A stretch of 37,207 bases of DNA, taken from positions 1-37,207 of the forward strand of contig NZ_BDCC01000043.1 in the NCBI RefSeq assembly GCF_001613305.1, given 5' to 3'. A program made the position numbers and the translations under genes. How positions within the stretch are numbered: position 1 is the stretch's first letter; each line of letters starts with the position of its first letter. Positions 1 to 7,430 of the stretch are shown piece after piece. The notes beneath the pieces were generated by a model, which searched no databases, was not told the DNA's origin, and was given only the letters and a program-made list of their open reading frames with translations. This DNA comes from Nocardia vaccinii NBRC 15922. Its GTDB lineage: Bacteria; Actinomycetota; Actinomycetes; Mycobacteriales; Mycobacteriaceae.

Positions 1-3
1 GGC

Positions 4-39
4 TGGAGTACTAAGGGGACTCGAACCCCTGACCCCCAC
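4..39 (-). repeat. tRNA-Ala 3'-end fragment (att site 1, left end of element A)
   Basis: This copy of the 3' part of the tRNA-Ala gene at 27909-27981 is not a complete tRNA. Positions 11-39 match 27914-27942 exactly, and positions 4-8 match the start of the acceptor strand. A two-base insertion (TA at 9-10) separates the two blocks. Such displaced tRNA 3' ends are what tyrosine-recombinase elements leave at the far end after integrating into a tRNA gene. The two-base change suggests this is the oldest or most decayed of the three sites. Confidence 0.8.
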
Positions 40-662
40 AAAGAGGCTCATGAGACTCGTCGATCCGGCGAGGCGTCGACGTTCGGCACCGACCCCAACG
101 ACCGACCCTGCGACGGCAACGCAGACGGGCACACCAGCAGGCTGCAATCCAGGCGAATTACGTTCAGCTACAACGGAAATACAGGGTGCAGTGAGAAACT
201 GCCCCCATCGCACGGCCCCCGTTCGAACCACCCCGAAACTACCGTCACAACGAACACTCGACCCTCGATGACCGGTCGTCAGAATGTCGAGTCGAGGTAG
301 CCCACGCAGCCTGCTGACTGGCTACGCCCAAGACGGCGCACGAAACCTCAGCAGACGGCTGACCAGGGAAAAGCTAAACAACCGACGATGCGCCTCCGGC
401 TCCGCGAGCATCTCTCCCCCGGCAGACACCCCGACACCGACGTCACATAGACGACGAAAGCGCGGGGTAACCGCGGGGCTTGCCCCGAGTCTGCGCCCAC
501 GTAGCGCCGCCAAACGATACGCAACCTGCACAGCGGGTCAGCCCGAACGCTCGCTCTATGCCGATTATCGAGTGTTCGCGAACGATCGGCAGGATCTGCG
601 ATGATTGACAGTGACAGGCTGACACTGCCTATTCCCATCATTCCTTGTGGATCCTGACGTTG
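40..662. repeat. Left-end region of element A (degenerate copy of 6704-7160), no gene seen
   Basis: No convincing gene is visible here. From 40 to about 482 the sequence is a diverged copy of 6704-7160. Shared landmarks are the block just after the tRNA fragment (AAGAGG, then TCATGAGACT, then CCGGCGAGG), a GACCG-TCGTCAGAA-GTC block near 270-290 versus 6943-6960, and a nearly identical stretch at 451-474 versus 7127-7150. That last stretch contains a CGCGGGGTAACCG motif (461-473) that resembles motifs at the opposite element ends. Positions 483-662 hold nothing recognisable. Confidence 0.6.
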
Positions 663-1187
663 TTACCACCACCGGACGCCGGTGCGGTGGTGGCGAGCGT
701 CGGCGTCGAAGAACTCCATGGTCGGGTATTCGAGGCCCAGTTGCTCGAAGAACGCCCGCCGTACGGCTTCATGACGGACGAATGGCTCATAAAGTATGAC
801 GAGCGGAGTCTGGCCTACCTTGGCAAGCTGGCAGTATGCGAAGTCGAGCGCATCGGCGATGCGCCGCCGTGCCTGGCGGCTGAAAATGACATGCTTACGT
901 GCACGTTGTGACCGTACCGTGTGGTCCTTGTCTCGGATGATCAATACCGGTTGCACCGTATAGCCCGCCGAGGCCATGGAGCCGATGATCCTTGGACAGT
1001 CAGGCCAGCCATCGCCGTGCGGCAGGCTCTGGCGGAACACGATCGTGTTCGGACGGCCCGTGAAGTCGAGGTCATCCATCCGTTGCTCATGGCCGCCGTC
1101 CCCGAAACAGCCCGCAGCCACGAACGCCTGCGCCAACATGCGTGTCCCGCTGCTCTCCGGACCCAGGAGGAGATAGGCGGTCTTCAT
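663..1187 (-). CDS. Sulfotransferase-like P-loop protein
   Basis: This encodes 174 residues. The N-terminus reads MKTAYLLLGPESSGTRML, a P-loop-like loop typical of sulfotransferase-type nucleotide (PAPS) binding folds. A basic stretch (residues about 90-105) and a C-terminal aromatic segment follow. It is shorter than most sulfotransferases (250 or more residues) and could be a minimal or diverged member. The start is placed at the ATG that overlaps the stop of the upstream hydrolase by four bases (ATGA), which implies translational coupling; a GTG nine bases upstream is the alternative. Together with the neighbouring glycosyltransferases it could add a sulfate to an envelope glycan or lipid, which is inference only. 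Confidence 0.55.
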   Translation of the reverse strand: MKTAYLLLGPESSGTRMLAQAFVAAGCFGDGGHEQRMDDLDFTGRPNTIVFRQSLPHGDGWPDCPRIIGSMASAGYTVQPVLIIRDKDHTVRSQRARKHVIFSRQARRRIADALDFAYCQLAKVGQTPLVILYEPFVRHEAVRRAFFEQLGLEYPTMEFFDADARHHRTGVRWW

Positions 1188-2074
1188 GCCCGACACTCTG
1201 CGAGATCCAGACTCGTGATGAAAGCACGCAGGTGCCGGTCGACCTCTTCGGGTTTCTTGATCGAACTCAGATGTCCCGCGTCGGGAATGATTACGAGCTG
1301 TGCACCCGAAATACTCGCGGCGACATCGGTTTTGTGCCGAAGAGGGATGAACCGATCACCATCTCCCGCAACCACCAACACGGGAGTGGTCCCGAGTGTG
1401 GCCAACCCCGCGCTGTGGTCGCACAGCGCGGTGTCGGTGATCAATGCCAGCAGACTCATGGTTCGCAATGACGTGACGAGCCGGCGCGCGCGGTCGATGT
1501 GCGCGAGCCGCATACGCGGACCGGTACCTGTCTGGCTGCTCGAGTCGTATGCCGAGTGTCGTCGCTCGCTGGTATTGGTGAGCATCCGGCGCAGCGGGGG
1601 TACCACCCGCCAGAGCGCCCGGACCAACACGCGGGTCACGAAACCGGGCAGCCGCAACGCGATTTCACCCCATCGTGATGGGACGGTGTCCAACAATGCG
1701 ACGCCCACGATGCGGGTGCCGAACAGCTCCGGCCGATGCGCAGCCAAGGCACATACGGCCATACCTCCCAACGAATGCGCGATCAAGACGACCGGTCGAT
1801 CGGGCACGACCGAGTCGATGATCGCGGCGATGTCGAGGCCGAGTTGGCCGACGGTAGCGCTCTCGACCGGAGATTCGTCGGAACGGCCGTGACCGCGATG
1901 GTCGAATAGGACGATCGTGCCCAGATCCGCAAGTGTCTTGCGCTGCCGACTCCAGTAGACAAGCGCAGTGTTGATCCCGCTGACGAAGATGATGACTCGC
2001 CTGGCGTCGCGATCGCCATCGAGCTCGACATGCAGTCCGGTGCCGTCGTCGGCGAGCACCCGAGTTTCGTTCAC
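1184..2074 (-). CDS. Alpha/beta hydrolase
   Basis: This is a 296-residue alpha/beta hydrolase fold protein. The nucleophile elbow is AHSLGG (near residue 102). An FDHRGHGRS segment (near 57-65) is typical of the fold, and the catalytic histidine is probably in PDAGHLSS near the C-terminus, with an acid in the GDGDRFIP segment. No signal peptide or membrane segment is visible, so it is probably cytosolic. The start is a GTG at 2072-2074 preceded by AAAGGTGG. The substrate cannot be named; esterase, lactonase or thioesterase are all possible. It is the first gene of a two-gene unit with the sulfotransferase-like ORF and is divergent from the glycosyltransferase at 2187. Confidence 0.8.
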   Translation of the reverse strand: MNETRVLADDGTGLHVELDGDRDARRVIIFVSGINTALVYWSRQRKTLADLGTIVLFDHRGHGRSDESPVESATVGQLGLDIAAIIDSVVPDRPVVLIAHSLGGMAVCALAAHRPELFGTRIVGVALLDTVPSRWGEIALRLPGFVTRVLVRALWRVVPPLRRMLTNTSERRHSAYDSSSQTGTGPRMRLAHIDRARRLVTSLRTMSLLALITDTALCDHSAGLATLGTTPVLVVAGDGDRFIPLRHKTDVAASISGAQLVIIPDAGHLSSIKKPEEVDRHLRAFITSLDLAECRA

Positions 2075-2186
2075 GCCGCCACCTTTGCCTCAGTGCCGCA
2101 AGAACACTGATCATTATAATGCATCTTCGCTATGATTCAGGCTCGGCGCACAGTGGGTGCGTTGGGTCCAGTCGAGGGGTTGACGC
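2075..2186 (+). promoter_or_regulatory. Divergent intergenic region with AT-rich promoter-like boxes
   Basis: This 112-base gap separates the minus-strand hydrolase from the plus-strand glycosyltransferase and is clearly more AT-rich than its surroundings. TATAAT occurs at 2115-2120 and TATGAT at 2131-2136, both good -10 candidates for the glycosyltransferase operon. No convincing -35 is seen at the right spacing. Confidence 0.35.
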
Positions 2187-3284
2187 GTGATCGTGCACCT
2201 TACTGATGTCTTCACTCCCCGCGTCGGCGGCATCGAGGTTCAGATCGAGCGGCTGGCGCGCGCCCAAACAGCTGCGGGCGAGGAAGTCCATGTGATCACT
2301 GTGACCAGCGGGACCGAGGACGACATGGCAATGCCGTACAGGGTGCATCGCATCACCCGGGCTGGGCACCTGCGTTCGTTGCTGCTGCGCCTACGACCGC
2401 AGGTGGCGCATGTGCATCTGAGCGTCTATTCACCGTTCGCGTTGCGCTCCGCGAGACAGCTAGGGCTGCTCCGGATTCCGACCGTGATGACGGTGCACAG
2501 TATGTGGGACGCGCCCGTGCGGGCGGCCTATCGCCTGATCGGAAGGGCCGGTGACTGGCGACGTCGGTTCGTACTGACCGCGGTGAGCACAGTGGTCGCC
2601 GACCAGGTCGCCCGCGCGTTGCCCGGGACCGCGACGGTTGTTGTTCCCAATGGCATCTCACCGGCATTGCAGCAGAACACCTCTCGCCTATCGGGAGAAC
2701 TGCATGTCGTCTCTGTCGGCCGGTTGGTGACCCGGCGGCAACCGTTGATCCTGCTGAAAGTTCTTCGAATGGCGCGGCAACGGCTCGATGGTGAGGTCTC
2801 GGTGCAGGCCACCGTTGTCGGCGCCGGTCCACGCACGGACGCGATGCGGCGGTACCTGTATCGGCATGGCATGACGGGGTGGGTGCAGTTGGTCGGGGTA
2901 CAGGATCAGCGCACCATCCGTGACATCTTGGCTACCGCGGATGTCTACCTGAACGTGACCAGTCGCGAGGCATTCGGGCTGGCCACATTGGAAGCGCGCA
3001 CCGCGGGGCTGCCGGTAGTCGCCCGATCCGGTACGGGAGTGGCCGATTTCGTCGAGCACGGGCGCGAGGGGTTGTTGGGCGACACGGCAGCCGAGCTGGT
3101 GACGGCCTTGGTGCGGCTCGCGCGCGATATGCCGCTGCACCACCGGATGACCTCGCACAACCGCACGGTGGCACCATCGGAACACAGTTGGCCGGTCGTG
3201 CTGGATCAGCTTCACCATTGCTATGACGAGGCGGAACGTCGAGCGCGCATGTCCCGCGCGAAGGCGGCGGGGAAGGCCGCCTGA
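2187..3284 (+). CDS. Glycosyltransferase family 4
   Basis: This is a 365-residue GT-B glycosyltransferase. The N-terminal domain begins IVHLTDVFTPRVGGIEVQIE, the glycine-rich acceptor-side loop of family GT4. The C-terminal donor domain contains VVSVGRLVTRRQP (a degenerate GRL..RK motif) and the EX7E-type segment SREAFGLATLEARTAGLPVV. It should transfer a sugar from a nucleotide-sugar to an envelope lipid or glycan at the inner face of the membrane; the exact sugar is not predictable. The start is a GTG. The stop overlaps the ATG of the next glycosyltransferase by one base (TGATG), so the two are surely co-translated. Confidence 0.87.
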   Translation: MIVHLTDVFTPRVGGIEVQIERLARAQTAAGEEVHVITVTSGTEDDMAMPYRVHRITRAGHLRSLLLRLRPQVAHVHLSVYSPFALRSARQLGLLRIPTVMTVHSMWDAPVRAAYRLIGRAGDWRRRFVLTAVSTVVADQVARALPGTATVVVPNGISPALQQNTSRLSGELHVVSVGRLVTRRQPLILLKVLRMARQRLDGEVSVQATVVGAGPRTDAMRRYLYRHGMTGWVQLVGVQDQRTIRDILATADVYLNVTSREAFGLATLEARTAGLPVVARSGTGVADFVEHGREGLLGDTAAELVTALVRLARDMPLHHRMTSHNRTVAPSEHSWPVVLDQLHHCYDEAERRARMSRAKAAGKAA

Positions 3285-4153
3285 TGATTTCGCCCGTGCA
3301 TGTGGCCCGGATCTCTTGGAGCAACGTCGATCACCTGCGCAACCGGTTCAGTAACGCCACCCTTGCCAGCCTGACTCGCGACGTGACCCGGGCGGCCCGA
3401 CTACTGCGGACCGATCCAGCTCCGCGGATGGTGCCCGCGCGTGCCGAACGCGTCGTCGTGACACTGTCGACCGTGCCGCGACGACGCAGGCACCTGCGCC
3501 CGGTCCTGCGCAGCCTTCTGGACCAGACCGTCCCCGCTGATCGGCTGCTGCTGGCCTGGCCGCGGCATTCGCTCAGGTCGGGGGTTGCCTACCCCGACCC
3601 GCCGTCGCTGCCCGCCGAGGTGGACATTGTGCAATGCGAGGACGAAGGTCCGGCGACGAAGTTGCTGCCCGCGCTGCGGGCGGAGCCGAACGCGGTGCTC
3701 GTGGTCGTCGACGACGACGCGATCTACCCGCAGACCTTCCTCGAGGACCTGCTCGCCGCCCATCGCCAGGATCCGGCCGCAGCGCTGGGATTGCGCGGCC
3801 AGTATGTCCGATTCGGGTGTGACCCAAGGTATCTCGGGCATGTTTACGGGACGGCGGTGCTCGAGCACGTCCCGGTCGACGTGTTGATGGGCATGTGGGG
3901 ATATCTGATTCCGCCCGGATCGCTGGACGAGGCTGTGCATGATTTCGAAGGTTGGCCCGACGAGGTGCGGTGGCAGGATGATGTGTGGATCTCCGCGCAT
4001 CTGGCACGGCGGCGAGTGTCGCGGCTCGTGGTACCCGTGAGCGGCACGCCACTCGAATCCACTGGGGCGTTCGTGGGAGCGTTGCATCACACGGTGAATC
4101 GCTCCGGCCACAACGAGGCGGTAGCGTTCGAGACGTTCAAGACGTGGTGGTGA
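3284..4153 (+). CDS. GT-A fold glycosyltransferase
   Basis: This 289-residue protein has the look of a GT-A (family 2-like) transferase. An early strand (RVVVTLSTVPRR) is followed by the metal-binding aspartate triplet in VLVVVDDDAIYP (near residue 145) and a late acidic motif WQDDVWISAHLAR (near 231) that could hold the catalytic base. The start overlaps the preceding GT4 stop by one base. The pair probably adds successive sugars to the same acceptor. The substrate is unknown, and family assignment below the GT-A level would need a profile search. Confidence 0.7.
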   Translation: MISPVHVARISWSNVDHLRNRFSNATLASLTRDVTRAARLLRTDPAPRMVPARAERVVVTLSTVPRRRRHLRPVLRSLLDQTVPADRLLLAWPRHSLRSGVAYPDPPSLPAEVDIVQCEDEGPATKLLPALRAEPNAVLVVVDDDAIYPQTFLEDLLAAHRQDPAAALGLRGQYVRFGCDPRYLGHVYGTAVLEHVPVDVLMGMWGYLIPPGSLDEAVHDFEGWPDEVRWQDDVWISAHLARRRVSRLVVPVSGTPLESTGAFVGALHHTVNRSGHNEAVAFETFKTWW

Positions 4154-4273
4154 CGATCGGCAGCACCACTGCGCTCGGTCTTTGCGGGTCGTGGAAAACC
4201 TCCTGCTCCACGCCCTCGCGGTGGCGGGCAAAGCGCGGCACCGCAGATATGCACTCGGAGTCGATGACCTGCC

Positions 4274-4311
4274 GCGAATTGGTCGGCTATCGGCGAATTG
4301 GTCGGCTATCG
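4274..4311. repeat. Perfect 2 x 19 bp tandem duplication
   Basis: A 19-base unit (GCGAATTGGTCGGCTATCG) occurs twice back to back, at 4274-4292 and 4293-4311. The unit is not a multiple of three. In the minus-strand reading of the small ORF 4287-4559 the second unit shifts the frame onto a TAG stop, so the duplication sets where that ORF ends. Confidence 0.9.
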
Positions 4312-4559
4312 GCCGGCGCGGTCAACCCGCCGGTGAAGATCGTGTCAGCGATCGACGATGCCGCCACATGCACTGACATCGCGCGTAATTCGGTCACGTC
4401 GGCCGCATAGCCCAGCGTGCGAACCCCATCGCGCTCACGCCGGGCAATGCGACGGGCCTGCGGAACCAGGGTTGCCTGCGCAGCCATGCCACCCGTGACC
4501 AGGCTGTCCTCGCGCTCTGTGCTCAACAGCAGCACCTCGTCGAGACGGAGGTCAAACAT
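4287..4559 (-). CDS. Short ORF of unknown function, possibly truncated
   Basis: This encodes 90 residues starting MFDLRLDEVLLLSTERED. The ATG overlaps the stop of the upstream PIG-L gene by eight bases, which argues that it is translated as the third gene of the plsC-PIG-L unit. The sequence is soluble and mixed alpha/beta in character, and I do not recognise the family. The ORF ends inside a 19-base tandem duplication. Another protein-like reading (containing ARHREGVEQEVFHDPQ) continues in a different frame to a TGA at 4138-4140. The gene may therefore have been longer and been truncated by frameshift. It is convergent with the glycosyltransferase ending at 4153. Confidence 0.45.
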   Translation of the reverse strand: MFDLRLDEVLLLSTEREDSLVTGGMAAQATLVPQARRIARRERDGVRTLGYAADVTELRAMSVHVAASSIADTIFTGGLTAPADSRPIRR

Positions 4560-5301
4560 CGCGCCGCACAAACCATTCCGTGCCGAGTACCCGTCGGAAC
4601 ACCGGCTGCGGCAACCGCAGCAGAGCGGCCAAAGTGCGCACTCCGTCACCGCCAACTGCCTGGCTGGCGTGCGCGACCATGCTCGCCCGCTTGCTTGCTG
4701 CGTAGCTGCGTACGTTCACCCGGTGGGTGATCGCGCTGCCGGGCGAGTAGCCGCCGGCGAGCCGGTCCGGCGTCAGCCCGGTCGGTGTCAGGCGAAACAG
4801 GGCGGCGATCCGGACCGCCCGCAGCAGCACGTCACGGTCAACGGTGGCTTCCAGCAGTACCCGGGTGCCCGCGATCCGCGCCGCGAGCGAACCCACGTGA
4901 TGCAGATGAACATGGTCGGGATGCCCATAACCCCCCGCCGGGTCGTAGGACGTGACCACCTCGGCGCGCTCCTCGACCAGCAGTGCGGCGATCCGCTCCG
5001 CAGCCTGTTCGACTGGCGTAGTGGAGAACGAGTCCGGTGCGGCACCATCCGATCCGGAATCGCCGTAGCCGAGGAATTCCACCCGCGCGCAGCCGAGGGC
5101 GGCCGCCGAGTCCATCGTTTCCCGCCTCCGTCGCGCGCCGAGTTCGGTCCCGGCAGGCGAATCCGCGAGTCCCGCTTCACCGTCTGTGGCGACCACCAGA
5201 ATGACCCGATGGCCCTCGGCGGCCAAGCGGGCCATCGTGCCCGCGGTCAACAAGGACTCGTCGTCTGGATGGGCGTGTAGGAACACACAGGTCGAGCTCA
5301 C
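4552..5301 (-). CDS. PIG-L (LmbE-like) family deacetylase
   Basis: This 249-residue zinc-dependent de-N-acetylase belongs to the PIG-L superfamily. The metal motif AHPDDE stands near residues 10-15, and the second histidine cluster HPDHVHLHH is near residues 126-134. Actinobacterial relatives include MshB (mycothiol synthesis), Mca and glycan deacetylases. Next to glycosyltransferases and an acyltransferase, a role in deacetylating an amino-sugar glycolipid is the simplest guess. The GTG start overlaps the stop of the upstream acyltransferase by four bases (GTGA), and the downstream ORF overlaps it by eight, so the three form one transcription and translation unit. Confidence 0.85.
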   Translation of the reverse strand: MSSTCVFLHAHPDDESLLTAGTMARLAAEGHRVILVVATDGEAGLADSPAGTELGARRRRETMDSAAALGCARVEFLGYGDSGSDGAAPDSFSTTPVEQAAERIAALLVEERAEVVTSYDPAGGYGHPDHVHLHHVGSLAARIAGTRVLLEATVDRDVLLRAVRIAALFRLTPTGLTPDRLAGGYSPGSAITHRVNVRSYAASKRASMVAHASQAVGGDGVRTLAALLRLPQPVFRRVLGTEWFVRRDV

Positions 5302-6038
5302 GAGACCTGCCCGCGGCGCGTAGCGTTCTCATCGGCGTCCCGCGCCGCGGCCTCCTCGGGGCTGGGTGCCGTGCCGCCGAGATGCTCAGGCTGCCACCAC
5401 TTCTCGGTACCAGAGCACGGGTACTCGCGTTGTGCGCAGTCCAGCAATGCCTGCATAGTCACGCGCATCTGCTCGGTGACCTCCTCGGGATCGTCGTGGG
5501 ATCTCGGGCGCAATGGTTCGCCGATGAGAACAGTAATGGGCAGCAGTGGCTGGATCAGCTCGCGCCGGCCCTTGGTCCACAACCGGTGCGTTCCCCACAC
5601 CGCCACAGGGATCAATGGCACGCCAGCAGCGCCTGCCAGTCGGGCTGCGCCGGTCCGCAACGGCTGGACGGTGAACGATTGGGCAATAGTGGCCTCGGCG
5701 AACACGCCGACCACCTCGCCGGACTTCAGTGCGTCCGTGGCTGCGTCATATGCCGTGGCTCCGCTCGCAGACCGGATCGGAATCTGTCGCAGGCCCCGCA
5801 TCATCGGCCCGCAAACCCGGTGGTCGAACAACTCCTGCAACGCCAGGAACCGCACCCGGCGCCCAGCTGCGCCCAAGGCGACCGCGAACGGGTCGAGGTA
5901 GGACACATGATTGGCGACGATCACCGCGCCGCCCGTTGAGGGGATGTTCACGTCGCCACGGATTCCGATCCGCAGCCCCAGCGCGCGAGACGCCACCCTG
6001 ACGGCAAGAAATACTGCAGGATAGATGACATCACCCAT
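5298..6038 (-). CDS. PlsC-like 1-acylglycerol-3-phosphate acyltransferase
   Basis: From the chosen ATG this encodes about 246 residues. Block I is the HX4D motif in NHVSYLD; block III is FAEATIAQS, replacing the usual EGTRS; and VPLIPVAVWGTHRLW matches block IV of PlsC-type acyltransferases. These enzymes transfer an acyl chain to lysophosphatidic acid or to glycolipid acceptors at the membrane. The frame is open further upstream (to 6104), but that DNA also encodes, in another frame, a remnant of an HTH protein. The native 5' end may therefore have been replaced by recombination. The ATG at 6036-6038 has no good ribosome site; MSRAP at 6087-6089, preceded by GGAGAG, is the alternative start. 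Confidence 0.78.
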   Translation of the reverse strand: MGDVIYPAVFLAVRVASRALGLRIGIRGDVNIPSTGGAVIVANHVSYLDPFAVALGAAGRRVRFLALQELFDHRVCGPMMRGLRQIPIRSASGATAYDAATDALKSGEVVGVFAEATIAQSFTVQPLRTGAARLAGAAGVPLIPVAVWGTHRLWTKGRRELIQPLLPITVLIGEPLRPRSHDDPEEVTEQMRVTMQALLDCAQREYPCSGTEKWWQPEHLGGTAPSPEEAAARDADENATRRGQVS

Positions 6039-6255
6039 GCCGTGACCTAACCGTCCGCCGCTCGATACCGAAGCGGGCGCCCGACTCATACACCGTCTCT
6101 CCACTCTTATATCCGGTCTTGTATCCGGCGATGAGTTCCTGGACCTGACCGGTACCGAGTTGGCGGGCTCGGCCGGGTCGGGGTCGATCGGCCAGCTGTG
6201 GAACGGATGTGGTCGGGTCGGGAAGCTTCCGACGCAGAGCCTCCCAAGTCCGCAT
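6031..6255 (-). pseudogene. Remnant of a recombinase-associated HTH protein
   Basis: A 74-residue reading starts MRTWEALRRKLPDPTTS and runs into an HTH segment (VQELIAGYKTG, then VYESGARFGIERRTV). Such segments occur in actinobacterial recombinase-associated or resolvase C-terminal HTH proteins. The normal continuation after RRTV is missing, because the frame hits a stop inside the start of the plsC-like gene. A short in-frame duplication (GYKTGYKSG) is visible. It is best read as a decayed mobile-element gene at the right end of element A. Family assignment is from memory of similar proteins, not a search. Confidence 0.45.
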
Positions 6256-6593
6256 CAGGACGTCACGGGTCCACGAACAGCAACCGACAAGAACAACCAC
6301 GAACCCGCAGGTCACGCCAGTTCGCCAGATGACTACAGAGCCGACAGCATCATCACTCAGCCGGACCACAGTTTCCCTTACCATTCCCCGACCGAGACAA
6401 CCCGATGCCCGAATACCTCCAAGGAGCCGGAGGACTCGGAGGGCCAGCCCGCATACATCTGGCTGGCTGTACACGCATGGTACGAGGGCGCCCTGAGCGC
6501 TCTCGCTAACCCGCCCGAACCCCACGACAGGCCGGTAGGACCTACGTCGACCAGCGCCTGCACCCGGATAAAAACGACATACGAACCCGAAAA

Positions 6594-6612
6594 CGTGGGG
6601 TTTCCGTGGGAC
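6594..6612. promoter_or_regulatory. Arm-type repeat candidate at right end of element A
   Basis: CGTGGGG-TTTC-CGTGGG is a paired GTGGGG motif about 60 bases from the tRNA-derived core at 6669. A matching pair (CGTGGGGTAAACGTGGGG) lies the same distance from the core at 27908, and CGCGGGGTAACCG-type motifs lie inside the left ends of both elements. Repeats of this kind flanking an att core are the usual form of integrase arm-binding sites; function here is inferred. Confidence 0.45.
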
Positions 6613-6620
6613 TGGGCCAA

Positions 6621-6657
6621 ATAAAACAAGTCAGGCCAGGTTAAAAACCGGCCTGAC
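6621..6657 (-). terminator. Duplicated tRNA-Ala terminator hairpin
   Basis: GTCAGGCC (6630-6637) pairs with GGCCTGAC (6650-6657), and on the minus strand the stem is followed by a T-rich run (TTGTTTTATT). It matches the terminator downstream of the intact tRNA-Ala at 27856-27895. Here it stands behind a tRNA fragment only, so it is part of the duplicated att region. Confidence 0.75.
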
Positions 6658-6668
6658 CTGTGATTTCT

Positions 6669-6703
6669 GTGGAGCTAAGGGGACTCGAACCCCTGACCCC
6701 CAC
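6669..6703 (-). repeat. tRNA-Ala 3'-end fragment (att site 2, junction of elements A and B)
   Basis: These thirty-five bases are identical to 27908-27942, that is the discriminator base, 3' acceptor strand, T arm, variable loop and part of the anticodon stem of tRNA-Ala(GGC). The rest of the tRNA is absent. The left flank resembles the left flank of the 27908 site, and the right flank resembles the right flank of the 4-39 site. That hybrid structure marks this as the boundary between two tandem elements. Confidence 0.88.
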
Positions 6704-7430
6704 GAAGAGGTTCATGAGACTAATCGGTCCGGCGAGGTACCGGACCTTCGGCATCGCCACCGACGATCATCTCCGCGACGGCGTCGGGCGTGGCCGGACC
6801 AACCGGTCACAAGCCCAACGAATCATGTTCGGCGACAACGGAAGTGCGGCGTAAGGCGAGGAACTCCCGTCAGGACCGATCTGCACGGCTTCCTCACTGG
6901 GCGACCCCCAAAAGACCCGCGCATCGGATACTCAACCCCAATGACCGATCGTCAGAACGTCAAATCACCTGACGGCAACGCAGCACCTCTGGCCACTGAG
7001 ACCCCAACGGTCCGCGATGCCTGGCCTAGACGCTCGAGCAGGGAAAACGGAGACACGGCCGACGACGTTTCTTCCGGTCCGCGAGCAGCCCGCACTCGGT
7101 CGCACCCCGACGCCTGCACCAGTTCGACGACGAAAGCGCGGGGTAACCGTGCGGCCAGCTCAAGTCCGCACCCACACCCGCACCTCGCGCATGCGTTGCT
7201 CACGCACGGCCCACCCACACCACGACCACGACCACGACCACAGCGCGGCTGCTACGGCTACCGGACCCATCGCAAGCAGGACCTCGACGAAGATCCAGCC
7301 AAGCCGGTCACGGCAGACACGGCACGCTCCCCCGGTGCCCGGAATTTCAGCGGCGTCTCCAGGAAGGAGATGGCCAGCACCATCCCGAGCCAGCAGAAAC
7401 CAGCCGCGACGGCCACAGCCCATGCGGGGG
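6704..7430. repeat. Left-end region of element B (copy of 40-482), otherwise gene-free
   Basis: The part up to about 7160 is a diverged copy of the left end of element A. It includes the first 35 bases after the core and a block at 7127-7150 with a CGCGGGGTAACCG motif (7137-7149) near the 24-base match. Between 7160 and 7430 there is a repetitive CCACGACCACGACCACGACC run (about 7217-7238) but no convincing gene. Confidence 0.6.

Noticed and set aside
1..70. A second and third functional tRNA gene at 4-39 and 6669-6703
   Set aside because: Only the 3' portion is present; the D arm, anticodon and 5' acceptor strand are missing in both.
921..1892. Plus-strand open frame of 323 codons
   Set aside because: It is antisense to the alpha/beta hydrolase, whose catalytic motifs are clear on the other strand.
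4417..5280. Plus-strand open frame of 287 codons
   Set aside because: It is antisense to the PIG-L gene, with low-complexity arginine-rich composition and no motifs.
6160..6624. Plus-strand ORF of 154 codons over the right end of element A
   Set aside because: It is antisense to the HTH remnant and runs through the att flank and arm-type repeats; no protein features or ribosome site.
7210..7240. CCACGACCACGACCACGACC run considered as CRISPR or a regulatory array
   Set aside because: It is a short 6-base microsatellite of a few units with no spacers; no CRISPR array or cas gene is present in the window.
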